NCBI GenBank assembly: GCA_963677655.1 | Contig: OY782088.1 | Origin: Saccharicrinis sp963677655 | GTDB lineage: Bacteria; Bacteroidota; Bacteroidia; Bacteroidales; Marinilabiliaceae | Length of the DNA stretch: 64,000 nucleotides | Reading direction: 5' to 3' (one strand) | Shown: piece by piece, positions 11,982 through 20,686 of the stretch | How positions within the stretch are numbered: position 1 is the stretch's first letter | Layout of the letters: each line of letters begins with the position of its first letter | The notes under the pieces: model-generated | Told to the model about the DNA's origin: nothing | What the model saw: only the letters and a program-made list of their open reading frames with translations | Database searches by the model: none | Made by a program: the position numbers and the translations under genes

Positions 11982-12908
11982 ATGACTATTCAGCAGTTAG
12001 AGTATATTGTAGCCTTAAATAAATTCAGACATTTTGTTACAGCATCAAAAGAATGTGGCGTTACACAACCTACATTGAGTATGATGATTCAAAAATTAGA
12101 GAATGAACTTGATGTATCCATTTTTGATAGGAGTAAACACCCCATTGAACCAACTGAAATTGGTTTAAGAATAATCAATCAGGCAGAAGCTACTTTACGA
12201 GAATTAAATAAAGTAAAGCAAGTTATCATTGATGAAACGGAAGCTTTATCCGGACCTTTACGAATTGGAGTAATTCCAACTTTATCACCTTATTTGATTC
12301 CGAAGTTTATTAAAGAATTTAAGATGAATTATCCTGAAATTCAACTGATAATTTCAGAGATGAATACAGAAACGTTAATACAGGCTTTAAAAAGAGAGAG
12401 TGTGGATATGTTTATTGCAGCTACGCCTTTAGAGGAAGACGAGTTTTTTGAAATACCATTATATTACGAGAAGTTTTTAGCCTATTTTTCAAAAGATCAT
12501 CCATTAAGAGATGTTCCGTTGTCAGCTACAAATTTACCTCAGGATAATTTATGGATTCTTGAAGAGGGGCATTGTTTACGCGATCAGATATTTAATTTTT
12601 GTCAGCGATCATTACCCTATAATCATACATTTGAGGCAGGAAGTATTGATACATTAGTAAGAATAGTGGATATAAATGGAGGTTATTCGGTAATACCTGA
12701 ACTACATATGGATTTTTTAACAGAAGCTCAACAAATTAATGTTAGAGAAATTAATGATCCTCCTGCAATCAGAGAAATTTCTATTGTTATTAAGAATAAC
12801 TTTATTAAAGAAAAAATGATTAACGCTGTTGCAGATACTATAAAATCAATTATTCCAAATCATATGTTGGATGAACGGTTGAAGAAATTTTCAATTAAAT
12901 TACTGTAA
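11982..12908 (+). CDS. oxyR: hydrogen peroxide-sensing LysR-family regulator OxyR
   Basis: The 308-aa protein has an N-terminal winged HTH (MTIQQLEYIVALNK..., to about residue 60) and a LysR substrate domain. The two redox cysteines of OxyR are both present: C198 in EEGHCLRDQ and C207 in FNFCQ. They are nine residues apart, as in E. coli Cys199/Cys208, so peroxide sensing by disulfide formation should work. It is divergent from ahpCF and shares a 120-bp control region with it. Confidence 0.95.
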   Translation: MTIQQLEYIVALNKFRHFVTASKECGVTQPTLSMMIQKLENELDVSIFDRSKHPIEPTEIGLRIINQAEATLRELNKVKQVIIDETEALSGPLRIGVIPTLSPYLIPKFIKEFKMNYPEIQLIISEMNTETLIQALKRESVDMFIAATPLEEDEFFEIPLYYEKFLAYFSKDHPLRDVPLSATNLPQDNLWILEEGHCLRDQIFNFCQRSLPYNHTFEAGSIDTLVRIVDINGGYSVIPELHMDFLTEAQQINVREINDPPAIREISIVIKNNFIKEKMINAVADTIKSIIPNHMLDERLKKFSIKLL

Positions 12909-12914
12909 CTATAT

Positions 12915-12953
12915 TAAAGTCAATTGTTATTATTTTTAGCAATTGGCTTTTTA
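12915..12953. terminator. terminator between oxyR and the acetyltransferase gene
   Basis: AAAGTCAATTG pairs with CAATTGGCTTT (one mismatch), with T tracts that suit the rightward oxyR transcript. The facing gene ends here too, so it may work both ways. Confidence 0.75.
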
Positions 12954-13481
12954 TTGTAAAGCTTCTTTTCTTAAAGAATAAATTAACTCATCGTAATAAA
13001 TTCCTTTTTTATAGATTGTCTTCTCTAAAGTTGCTTCCAGGGTAAAGTTGTTTTTTAATAATACTTTTTGTGATGCTATATTGGTCCCAAATACCAAAGC
13101 ATAAATTCTGTTTATGTGATAATGATCAAAAGCATAATTAATCATCCATCTGATTGCTTCTGTTGCAATTCCCTTGCCCCAGTATGGTTCTGCTATCCAG
13201 TATCCTATTTCTGCGTTTTTACAATGAATATCTGTTTGAGGATGAATGCCTATACTTCCTATTGCTTCATTATTCACTTCAATTGCAAAAATGCTCAACG
13301 ATTTATCTTTAGATACTGAATCAATGAAAATTTTGGCATTATCATAAGTATAGGGATGGGGATATTTATCTGATAAATTTTTAGCAATATTCCAGTTGTT
13401 TGCATGTTTGGTTACACTGGAAATATCATCGAATTTCCATGGCCGTAGTGAGAAAGTTATTTTAGCTTTTAGTGTTATCAT
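12951..13481 (-). CDS. GNAT-family N-acetyltransferase (RimJ/RimL-like)
   Basis: The protein, about 176 aa, is an acetyl-CoA-dependent transferase of the GNAT_3 type. It has the LRPWKFDD start, the acetyl-CoA loop region IGYWIAEPYWGKGIATEAI, and the NIASQKVLLKNNF motif near the C-terminus. The substrate is unknown; relatives acetylate ribosomal-protein N-termini or small molecules. I start it at the ATG at 13481 instead of the TTG at 13502, because homologues begin shortly before the LRPW motif. It follows the esterase gene closely and is probably co-transcribed with it. Confidence 0.85.
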   Translation of the reverse strand: MITLKAKITFSLRPWKFDDISSVTKHANNWNIAKNLSDKYPHPYTYDNAKIFIDSVSKDKSLSIFAIEVNNEAIGSIGIHPQTDIHCKNAEIGYWIAEPYWGKGIATEAIRWMINYAFDHYHINRIYALVFGTNIASQKVLLKNNFTLEATLEKTIYKKGIYYDELIYSLRKEALQ

Positions 13482-13513
13482 TATTAGGGATAGATCACAC
13501 AAGTATTTGTTAA

Positions 13514-14371
13514 TTAATTTTTAAGGTAGTGTTGTTGAATTAAAAACTGGTTAATATCCTCAATTGTACTGTTAAAATTATCTGTGTATTTGTAATTAAA
13601 AAATCCGTGTTTCTGATCTTTGTATAGTTTTAATTCACAATAGCTTTCTACACTATCCATTTTTGATTTATATAATTCAACAGTTTCAACAGGTATGAGT
13701 TGATCTTTTGTTCCAATAAGAATTATTGTTGGAGGTGCTCCAACTCTTATATTGTGAATAGGAGAGAAGGATTTAAATTCATTGCCAATTCTCTCGTATC
13801 CATATCCATCAGGACCATTATCAATAACAGGATTAAAAAGAATTAGAGCAGAGGGTATGGAATTAATACTTAAATGATCAGACTCGTCGTTATATTTCGT
13901 AGTTAATGCAGTAGAAGCAGCTAAGTGTCCACCTGCCGATCCTCCACATACTATAACTTTAGTGCTATCAATCTTTAATCTTTTGCAGTTTTCTTTTATA
14001 TATCTAATGGCTGATTTTGCATCTTTTACAGCATCAAAAGGTGTAGTGTGGTATCTTTCTTCAACTCTATAATCTACTAAAAATGTTACAAATCCTTTTT
14101 TAGCGTAGTATTCAGCATGAGGAGCAAATTGGTTTATTGATCCATATTTCCAACCTCCACCATAAAAGAATACTATTGCAGGTTTCCTTTTATGTTTTTT
14201 TATGTCAGGATAGAATATTTCGAGTTTTAAATTTATGGAATCAATAGATTTATATATTTCTATTTTATCAGGAGTATATTTATAATCTTTTTGTGGTTGA
14301 TCAGATATTGGACTAAAAGAACATAAAAATATTGATGAAATGAAAAGTATGAGGGATTTGAAATAATACAT
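13514..14371 (-). CDS. exported alpha/beta-hydrolase (esterase/lipase, Aes-like)
   Basis: The 285-aa protein has an N-terminal hydrophobic signal (about residues 1-20). Its fold is of the BD-FAE/hormone-sensitive-lipase type. The oxyanion loop is FFYGGGW (about 68-74), the nucleophile Ser145 lies in GGSAGGH, the acid in GTKDQLIP, and the His in KDQKHGFF. It probably hydrolyses carboxyl esters, perhaps acetyl or feruloyl groups of polysaccharides, but the substrate is not shown. It lies upstream of the acetyltransferase gene. Confidence 0.85.
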   Translation of the reverse strand: MYYFKSLILFISSIFLCSFSPISDQPQKDYKYTPDKIEIYKSIDSINLKLEIFYPDIKKHKRKPAIVFFYGGGWKYGSINQFAPHAEYYAKKGFVTFLVDYRVEERYHTTPFDAVKDAKSAIRYIKENCKRLKIDSTKVIVCGGSAGGHLAASTALTTKYNDESDHLSINSIPSALILFNPVIDNGPDGYGYERIGNEFKSFSPIHNIRVGAPPTIILIGTKDQLIPVETVELYKSKMDSVESYCELKLYKDQKHGFFNYKYTDNFNSTIEDINQFLIQQHYLKN

Positions 14372-14516
14372 AATAGAAAATAAACATAATTTTAATGCAA
14401 GATACTAATATTATAAAATGTAGAATGTTTTTATTAATAGTATCAAACGTAAATTTTCTATTGATATTTTTTTAATGCAATGAAATATAGTGTGTTATGT
14501 TTTTTTAAGTAGGTCT

Positions 14517-14557
14517 AATTCAACAACTATTTCAAATATAGAAACAGTTGTTGAATT
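14517..14557 (-). terminator. strong hairpin downstream of trhO
   Basis: AATTCAACAACTATTTC and GAAACAGTTGTTGAATT form a 17-bp stem with one mismatch and a 7-nt loop, 33 nt past the trhO stop. On the trhO strand a T run comes only after about 12 nt, so the element may be a terminator or an RNA-stability hairpin. Confidence 0.55.
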
Positions 14558-14590
14558 GTTGCCAGAAATTTAAATAGTAAAGTAAGGTGA

Positions 14591-15616
14591 TTAAACCTTA
14601 CGATAGTATCTTTTTAAAGGTTTATAGGTATGAATTTGTTCAAGTTCAATTTGTTTTTGTGGTGTTGACAGAACATATTCATTACAATTGTCAGAACAAG
14701 TATTGTTGTATTTTTCTGAGCATTTAGAACATTGTATAAATAATAAATTGCATCGAATATTAGCACAATTAGTATGTGTATCACATGGTTCTCCACATTG
14801 GTGACAATGGCTAACTATTTCATTGCTAATTCTTTCTCCCAAGCGATTGTCAAAAACAAAATTCTTTCCTTTATACTTACTTTCTTTGTTTAATTGATCA
14901 ATTTCGTGTTTGTAGTTAATTATTCCACCATAGAGTTGGTTTACATCACTAAATCCATGATGTTTTAGATAAGCGCTGGTTTTTTCGCATCGTACGCCTC
15001 CTGTGCAATAGAGGAGAACTTTTTCATCTTCTTTGCCTTTTAATAAGTTCAGAACTTCAGGTAATTCCTTTGCAAAGGTTTCTGCCTGAGGTAGTATTGC
15101 ACCTTCAAAATGACCAATTTCACTTTCGTAAAAATTGCGCATATCTACTATTGTTGCACCTTGCTCAATAGCATTATTCCATTCTGCAGCATTTAGATGT
15201 TTGCCTACATTTGTAACATCATAATCAGATTCACTTAATCCGTCTGCAACTATTTTTTTTCGAACTTTTATCTGAAGTTTAATAAATGATTTTCCGTCAT
15301 CTTCAACTGCAATTTTAAAAGGAATATCTTTTAAATAAACATTTTCATGTATCGCCTTAGTGAATTTTTCCCAGTTATGTTCCGGGACATTCATTTGTGC
15401 ATTGATTCCTTCGTGAGCAATATAAATTCTGCCTAAACAGTTTAATTCGCTCCAAATTCTATATAGATCATCTCTTACTTTTTGAGGGTTATTGATAATA
15501 ATGTATCTATAAAAAGAGACTGTCTTACGTTTAAAAGTTTCCTTTGATAATTTCTCCTTTAACTCTTCAGGACTCAACCTATTCACTAAATCTGTCTTTC
15601 CTTTATTTGGATCCAT
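14591..15616 (-). CDS. trhO: tRNA uridine(34) hydroxylase TrhO (rhodanese family)
   Basis: The 341-aa protein matches TrhO (formerly YceA), which hydroxylates wobble uridine to ho5U in tRNAs. It has an N-terminal acylphosphatase-like region, a central rhodanese domain (about 140-240) with active-site loop CTGGVR (Cys204 to Arg209), and a Cys-rich C-terminal tail with several CXXC pairs (CHQC, CSKC) that probably bind metal. Full length for the family. A -7 box TATATTTG lies upstream at 15634-15641 on the same strand. Confidence 0.93.
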   Translation of the reverse strand: MDPNKGKTDLVNRLSPEELKEKLSKETFKRKTVSFYRYIIINNPQKVRDDLYRIWSELNCLGRIYIAHEGINAQMNVPEHNWEKFTKAIHENVYLKDIPFKIAVEDDGKSFIKLQIKVRKKIVADGLSESDYDVTNVGKHLNAAEWNNAIEQGATIVDMRNFYESEIGHFEGAILPQAETFAKELPEVLNLLKGKEDEKVLLYCTGGVRCEKTSAYLKHHGFSDVNQLYGGIINYKHEIDQLNKESKYKGKNFVFDNRLGERISNEIVSHCHQCGEPCDTHTNCANIRCNLLFIQCSKCSEKYNNTCSDNCNEYVLSTPQKQIELEQIHTYKPLKRYYRKV

Positions 15617-15633
15617 TGTTAAATTTTTGGATA

Positions 15634-15641
15634 CAAATATA
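15634..15641 (-). promoter_or_regulatory. -7 promoter box of trhO
   Basis: TATATTTG on the minus strand, 18 bp before the ATG, matches TAnnTTTG. No clear -33 box is seen. Confidence 0.55.
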
Positions 15642-15760
15642 AAAGAAAAAAAGATATATAAATCCTAAAATATTTCAATCTAAGTTTATTTTGATTAAAA
15701 TGTTGATTTATTGATTATTGATCTTCGAGGAGAGTTGTTTAATGAACTTGTAAGTTTATA

Positions 15761-16642
15761 TTAAATTTCAATTCCAAACATGTTTTTAACAGCAAATCCA
15801 ATAAAGAATGATAACGTAGCAACACCTAAGCTTATTAAAGCCATCTCTGCAAATCTTCTTTTAAAATTAAGATCCTTAGCAATTGCTATGTAATAATTAA
15901 AACCAAGAATTATCAGGATTGCAATAGATAGAGTAATCGCCAAACAAACAAGGTAATTTTCAATAAATAAATACGGAAGTATTAGTAAAGCAACAGTTAC
16001 AATATATGCAACGCCTGTATATACTGAAGATTTTAAAGCATCTTTTGATTCTCCATCTGCTTTTTGAGAAAGATAATCAGAAGCAGCCATGGAAAATGAA
16101 GCTGCAATACCAGTAATAAGTCCTGCCATAGCAATAATCTTTGAGTTTTGCATAGCAAGTGAAAAACCAGCTAAGCTTCCTGTCAATTCAACAAGAGCAT
16201 CATTTAAACCTAATACAATTGAGCCAACATATTTAAGTCTTTCTTCGTTAATAAGATCTATCAATTGTTTCTCATGTTCCTCTTCGTGTTCAATGATTGC
16301 TTGAAAATCAGGGATTGATTCAACGTATTTCGAGTATTCAGATTGGGCTTTTTCTTCTCTTCGTTCCAGAAGTTTCACTCCGAATGTAATTCCAAAAATC
16401 CGAGCCAATAAAAAGAACCACCATATTTTTAATTTATTTGGGGCAATGTCTTTACCACTATAACGTTTTAGTAAATCGTAATGAATTTTTTCATCGTTAG
16501 CAATCTTTCTTAAAACATCAGCATTATGTTGGTCTTTAATTGTTTTGGATAATTTCAAATAGGTATAATGACCATTGATTTCATCTTTTTGAAATATTTC
16601 AATTGCTTTTTGTTGATCTGCAGATAGTGTTATAGAATTCAT
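15761..16642 (-). CDS. ferritin-like/VIT1 fusion iron (manganese) transporter, MbfA-type
   Basis: The 293-aa protein joins an N-terminal rubrerythrin-like four-helix domain (about 1-140) to a CCC1/VIT1 membrane domain with about five TM segments (about 140-293). In the first part, metal-binding Glu/His residues occur in NDEKIHYDLL and EHEEEHEKQL. The second part contains LGLNDALVELTGSLAGF, the VIT family signature. Er-VIT1 proteins such as MbfA export iron and protect against peroxide stress, fitting the nearby ahpCF-oxyR locus. Whether this one moves Fe or Mn is not visible. Confidence 0.9.
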   Translation of the reverse strand: MNSITLSADQQKAIEIFQKDEINGHYTYLKLSKTIKDQHNADVLRKIANDEKIHYDLLKRYSGKDIAPNKLKIWWFFLLARIFGITFGVKLLERREEKAQSEYSKYVESIPDFQAIIEHEEEHEKQLIDLINEERLKYVGSIVLGLNDALVELTGSLAGFSLAMQNSKIIAMAGLITGIAASFSMAASDYLSQKADGESKDALKSSVYTGVAYIVTVALLILPYLFIENYLVCLAITLSIAILIILGFNYYIAIAKDLNFKRRFAEMALISLGVATLSFFIGFAVKNMFGIEI

Positions 16643-16680
16643 AAAATAATGCGGTTTCGATCCTTTTTATATATTATATT

Positions 16681-17145
16681 TTAAGATTTTATTGCATGAA
16701 AAACCAGTGAAGAATTAATCCCATCCTCTACGTAAATTGCATGAACTCCCAAATCTCCAACTTCTCTTATATTTCTCATTTCATCATCAAAAAATATCAT
16801 GTCAGAATAAGAAATACCAGTAGCTTTTTGTAGTTGTCTGAAATGTTGAATTTTACTTCCCGGATAAATTTCTTTATGAATGAAGTAGTGCTCAATCTCC
16901 AATAACTTGAGTAGTTGTTGAGCCCAGGATGGAGCTTCTGTTCTTGAAGCCAGAGCCATAGAAAACCTCTGTTCTTTTAATTCAGATAGTATATTTATCA
17001 CATCTGGATAAAGTCTTATTTTACTTCCATAAGAATCTTCTACATGTCCATTTACTCTTTTGTATGGAGGATTGGTACAGTCGCACCAAGTTCCTCCTGC
17101 ATCCCATAATGTAAAGTCCAGGTCAAATACAATTAACTTCTTCAT
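16681..17145 (-). CDS. magnesium-dependent phosphatase-1 (HAD superfamily)
   Basis: The 154-aa protein fits the MDP-1/acid phosphatase family (PF12689-like). HAD motif I is FDLDFTLW with nucleophile Asp8 and Asp10, motif II is ALASRTEAP, and motif IV is IFFDDEMRN. It has no cap domain, as expected for MDP-1, which acts on phosphotyrosine or protein-bound sugar phosphates in eukaryotes. The bacterial substrate is not known to me. It lies 38 bp upstream of the VIT1 gene on the same strand and may share its transcript. Confidence 0.85.
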   Translation of the reverse strand: MKKLIVFDLDFTLWDAGGTWCDCTNPPYKRVNGHVEDSYGSKIRLYPDVINILSELKEQRFSMALASRTEAPSWAQQLLKLLEIEHYFIHKEIYPGSKIQHFRQLQKATGISYSDMIFFDDEMRNIREVGDLGVHAIYVEDGINSSLVFHAIKS

Positions 17146-17165
17146 ATAGTGTGTAGTTTTCCAGT

Positions 17166-17207
17166 CTCAAAAATAAGTAAAAAGATCAGACTATTACTTA
17201 TTTTGAG
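17166..17207 (-). terminator. inverted repeat at the end of the ArsC-like gene
   Basis: CTCAAAAATAAGTAA and TTACTTATTTTGAG can pair around a 13-nt loop, overlapping the stop codon of the ArsC-like gene. It is probably its terminator, although the T run is inside the arm and not after it. Confidence 0.45.
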
Positions 17208-17617
17208 CTTAGATCATCACAACTATTGTTTTCTGCCATTTTTGGACACTTTAGTAAAGAATCTACATTAATACCATTTATTAAATCTGTAGCCAGCTTA
17301 CTGTCAAATCCACAACCATAATGTTCTTTATAATGAATAAGGGGCCTTTTAATTAGATAAGGATCTTTAATCATAGCTTCTAATGCAGTTTCTTCTGTAA
17401 AATTTTCAATGGCAACCTCACCGCTTTTAATTCTGGGTGCGCTAAGATTAAACCATTCATTCATAGGACGGTCAGACATAAAAGTTTTAAGTTCCTCTGT
17501 TGACCATTCGTGAGTTAGAATATTGTATGCTACTACAGCATAACCTTTTTCAGCTAAGATTTTTTTTTGTTTAGTATTATTAATACATCCAGGTTTTTCG
17601 TAAAAATGAACTTCCAT
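17198..17617 (-). CDS. ArsC/Spx-like thioredoxin-fold protein (nitrogenase-associated protein type)
   Basis: The 139-aa protein has the ArsC-family thioredoxin fold. It starts VHFYEKPGCINNTKQKKIL, with Cys11 in the place of the ArsC/Spx active-site Cys and no CXXC partner. The mid-part PYLIKRPLIHY matches the ArsC-family loop (KRPL). This resembles the nitrogenase-associated (NifO-like) subgroup more than true arsenate reductases. No nif or ars genes are near. A redox or stress role is possible; the function is not established. Confidence 0.8.
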   Translation of the reverse strand: MEVHFYEKPGCINNTKQKKILAEKGYAVVAYNILTHEWSTEELKTFMSDRPMNEWFNLSAPRIKSGEVAIENFTEETALEAMIKDPYLIKRPLIHYKEHYGCGFDSKLATDLINGINVDSLLKCPKMAENNSCDDLSSK

Positions 17618-17786
17618 AATTATATTTTTTTGAATTATTGTTTATTAAGTTACAATGTTTAAACCAAATGTGATACTCATTTTATTTATAGGTGTTTAGA
17701 TTTTGTTAAGTTATACAAAAAGGTAAGGAAAAGCATAAATGAGTTACTTGTTTGTATTATCATCTTATATGTACTCCAATGATAAT

Positions 17787-17818
17787 TTTGAAGGTTCTTA
17801 TTATTTCAATTACTTTTG
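17787..17818 (+). promoter_or_regulatory. promoter of the GDSL lipoprotein gene
   Basis: TTTG at 17787-17790 and TACTTTTG at 17811-17818 are separated by 20 bp, a full match to the Bacteroidetes consensus, 22 bp before the ATG. Confidence 0.85.
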
Positions 17819-17840
17819 AGGTACCAAAAAATAAACAACA

Positions 17841-18512
17841 ATGAAGAAATTAGTATTATTATTAGGTTTGACCCTTACAATTTTTGCATGTACTCAACAA
17901 AAATCAAGAAACATTATTGCATTAGGTGATTCCAATGGAGCATTTGATATTGGATGGGTAATGAAAATAGATTCTATTTTAGTTAACGATACTGTTAAGA
18001 ATTATTCAAAAGGTGGGAGAACTATTGGGTTTGATAACCTAGGAAGAGCAGAGTTAAATGAACTTAAGATGATGGAAAGTCAATTAAAAGACGCAGACTC
18101 TACACTTAAGAATATTGACATCGTTATACTTAGTTTGGGAACAAACGATTGTAAGGCATGTTTTGACTCTCTTCAATCAGAAGTGCCTGGTAATATGAGA
18201 AAAGTTATTGATTATGTAAAGTCATTCCCGTATTCAAACGGTAAAACTCCTAGAATTATTTGGTTAATGCCTCCTCAGGTAGCACCAGATTCGATGTTAA
18301 TAGCTAAGTATACTGGTATTTCTGAAAGATTAGATAATTTGATCCCAAAAATGATTGAAGTAGCTAATGAAAAAGGAATAGAGTATGTAGAACTTCGTCC
18401 TGTAACAACGCCTGATTTTGCAGAAATTACAAAAGATGGCATTCACTTTAAACATGAAGGTTATAACAGAATGGGTAAAGTAATTAGTGAAAAGATAAAC
18501 GAGAAAAAATAA
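17841..18512 (+). CDS. SGNH/GDSL-family hydrolase, lipoprotein
   Basis: The 223-aa protein has a lipoprotein signal peptide with lipidation Cys17 (TIFAC). It carries the SGNH blocks: GDSN with nucleophile Ser31, block III GTNDC, and block V with the Asp/His pair in DGIHFKHEG. The fold hydrolyses esters of lipids or polysaccharides (such as acetyl groups) at the cell surface or in the periplasm. The substrate is unknown. It has its own promoter and a strong terminator, so it is monocistronic. Confidence 0.88.
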   Translation: MKKLVLLLGLTLTIFACTQQKSRNIIALGDSNGAFDIGWVMKIDSILVNDTVKNYSKGGRTIGFDNLGRAELNELKMMESQLKDADSTLKNIDIVILSLGTNDCKACFDSLQSEVPGNMRKVIDYVKSFPYSNGKTPRIIWLMPPQVAPDSMLIAKYTGISERLDNLIPKMIEVANEKGIEYVELRPVTTPDFAEITKDGIHFKHEGYNRMGKVISEKINEKK

Positions 18513-18540
18513 ATTCTCATTCAAAAATATTTAAATATAA

Positions 18541-18587
18541 AACTGTCAGGTTGATTTACTTTATGCAAATAAACCTGACAGTTTTTT
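18541..18587. terminator. terminator of the GDSL gene, shared with the sigma remnant
   Basis: AACTGTCAGGTT and AACCTGACAGTT form a perfect 12-bp stem with a T tract to the right. The left-running sigma-factor frame ends at 18561, inside this hairpin. Confidence 0.88.
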
Positions 18588-18944
18588 TGTTCCTCCCTTT
18601 ACCGATCTATCCGTAAAACTACTCCAATAATTTATAGGTAATTTTTCAAATGCATAGATTAATTCCAACTCCATAAAAAACATCTTTCTTTTCCTGAGTT
18701 CCATTAAGCATTGGTTGATGGTAATTTTTTTCATCCATGCTTTTAATACAATTTCATTTTCAATTGAAGTATTATTTATGTGCTCGAAAACGTTTAAAAA
18801 GCTTTTAGATAGTGCATCATGGGCATCATCATGATTATTCATATATCGGAAACATATTCTATATAAATAATCCGCATACAATTGATATAATCTATATTGA
18901 GCTTTAGATCTCTTCTTTTTTAACTGTGTTATTAATTTATTCAC
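18561..18944 (-). pseudogene. truncated ECF sigma factor (region 2 only)
   Basis: The 127-aa frame, starting with GTG, carries sigma-70 region 2 (about residues 14-85, with the core-binding segment YLYRICFRYMNNHDDAHDAL and KAWMKKITINQCL). It then breaks off at FEKLPINYW, in the linker where region 4 should follow with its HTH. The last residues (KKLSGLFA) are encoded by the neighbouring terminator. Without region 4 it cannot recognise a -35 element, so I read it as a remnant. A short anti-sigma decoy is possible but unsupported. No anti-sigma factor or SusCD pair is nearby. Confidence 0.75.
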
Positions 18945-19056
18945 TTGTTATGTTTTCTTCTCTATCTTAAAAATGCAGAAACTTTTCACAAGGTTGCCTG
19001 AACTAGCATTTTTTCTTAGAATAATTATGAATTACAGTTTTTAAGTGATTGATAAA

Positions 19057-19072
19057 TAGTGATTAATCACTA
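19057..19072. promoter_or_regulatory. palindromic operator candidate upstream of xylB
   Basis: TAGTGATTAATCACTA is a perfect 16-bp palindrome about 30 bp upstream of the xyl -33 box. A related half-site, AGTGATTGAT, lies at 19044-19053. Position suggests binding of an activator or repressor of xylose genes. No regulator gene is visible in the window. Confidence 0.55.
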
Positions 19073-19102
19073 AATGTTAAATGTTAAAAAAATATGTTTC
19101 TC

Positions 19103-19132
19103 TTGCTTAATTAAATTTTAAATGTATATTTG
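19103..19132 (+). promoter_or_regulatory. xylBA promoter
   Basis: TTG at 19103-19105 and TATATTTG at 19125-19132, 19 bp apart, match the Bacteroidetes consensus. The -7 box is 40 bp upstream of the xylB ATG. Confidence 0.82.
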
Positions 19133-19172
19133 CAATACAGAACAGACCAGAACGGATAAAATAATATAAATT

Positions 19173-20654
19173 ATGCAACTATTAGGATTTGATATTGGAA
19201 GTTCATCAGTAAAAGTTTCAGTACTTGATGTAGAAAAAGGTATAACTGTTTCTTCAGCTCAATATCCGGAAACGGAAATGACCATTGTAGCCAACAAACC
19301 AGGATGGGCAGAGCAGGATCCTGAATTATGGTATCAAAATCTAAAGAAAGCTTGCAATAAAGCACTTTCTTCTCCAGAAGTAAAAAAGGATCAGATCAAA
19401 GCAATTGGTATCTCCTACCAAATGCACGGATTAGTAATTGTAGATGATAAAGGTGAGGTATTACGTCCTTCAATCATCTGGTGTGATAGTAGAGCTGCCG
19501 AAATAGGAAATAAAGCTTTTGCTGAAATTGGTGAAGAATGGTGTTTACAAAACTTATTGAATTCACCAGGTAATTTTACTGCTTCAAAATTAAAGTGGGT
19601 AAAAGATAATGAACCTGAATTATATAGTCGCATACATAAAATAATGTTACCGGGAGATTATATAGCCTATAGATTAACCGGTCAAATTATGACAACAGCT
19701 TCAGGTTTATCTGAAGGTATTTTTTGGGAATTCCCAAAAGATGGTGTTTCTAATAAATTAATGGAATATTATGGTTTTGAATCTTCAATGATTCCTGAAG
19801 TAAAGACATCATTTTCAGATCAGGGAACTGTATTAGATCAAATTGCAGAGGAATTTGATTTACCTAAAGGTGTGAAAGTTACCTACAGAGCAGGAGACCA
19901 ACCAAACAATGCATTCTCATTAAATGTTTTAAATCCTGGAGAAGTTGCAGCTACAGGAGGTACATCAGGTGTGGTATATGGTGTTACAGATGCTAATGTA
20001 TATGATGATGATTCAAGAGTAAACACTTTTGCTCACGTGAATCACCAAATGCCAAATCCTAGTTTAGGAGTGTTATTGTGTATTAACGGAACAGGTATTC
20101 TAAACTCATGGATGAATAAAAACCTGGGAAGAAATGATGTTTCTTATCCGGAAATGAATGACTTGGCAGCTAATGTACCAATTGGTTCTGATGGTTTAAC
20201 AATTCTACCATTCGGTAATGGTTCTGAACGAATTCTTAAAAATGTAGATTACGGATCTCAAATCAATCACTTGAATTTTAATATTCACACTCCTGCACAC
20301 TTTTATCGTGCTGCTCAGGAAGGAATTGCGTTCTCTTTTAAATACGGAATGGATATTATGGGAGAAATGGGAATCGAAACTAATGTAATTCGTGCCGGAA
20401 AAGCAAATATGTTCTTGAGTGACTTATTTAAGAATACATTATCAAATATTTCAGGAGCAACTATTGAGTTGTATAATACCGACGGGGCTGCAGGAGCTGC
20501 AAGAGGTGCTGGTGTTGGAGCTAATATCTATTCATCATTCGAAGAGGCATTCGGGGGATTAGCTAAGGTTGGTCAAACAGAACCAACTACTTCTGATGTG
20601 GAAGCAACTCAGGAGGCTTATGAAAAATGGAAAACAGCATTAAATAAACTATAA
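19173..20654 (+). CDS. xylB: xylulokinase
   Basis: The 493-aa FGGY-family kinase phosphorylates D-xylulose to xylulose 5-phosphate. It has the N-terminal phosphate loop GFDIGSSSVKVSV, the ISYQMHGLV substrate segment, and the second ATPase lobe with GDQPNNAF, GGTSG and DGAAGAARGAG. The SYQMHG segment and adjacent xylose isomerase favour xylulose over glycerol or gluconate. It is the first gene of the xylBA transcript; xylA follows after 32 bp. Confidence 0.95.
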   Translation: MQLLGFDIGSSSVKVSVLDVEKGITVSSAQYPETEMTIVANKPGWAEQDPELWYQNLKKACNKALSSPEVKKDQIKAIGISYQMHGLVIVDDKGEVLRPSIIWCDSRAAEIGNKAFAEIGEEWCLQNLLNSPGNFTASKLKWVKDNEPELYSRIHKIMLPGDYIAYRLTGQIMTTASGLSEGIFWEFPKDGVSNKLMEYYGFESSMIPEVKTSFSDQGTVLDQIAEEFDLPKGVKVTYRAGDQPNNAFSLNVLNPGEVAATGGTSGVVYGVTDANVYDDDSRVNTFAHVNHQMPNPSLGVLLCINGTGILNSWMNKNLGRNDVSYPEMNDLAANVPIGSDGLTILPFGNGSERILKNVDYGSQINHLNFNIHTPAHFYRAAQEGIAFSFKYGMDIMGEMGIETNVIRAGKANMFLSDLFKNTLSNISGATIELYNTDGAAGAARGAGVGANIYSSFEEAFGGLAKVGQTEPTTSDVEATQEAYEKWKTALNKL

Positions 20655-20686
20655 AATAATAATCATAATTCTTTAAAATTAATATC

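Noticed and set aside
17198..17617. Arsenate reductase
   Set aside because: It has the ArsC fold, but no ars genes are near and its pattern fits the nitrogenase-associated/Spx-like group better.
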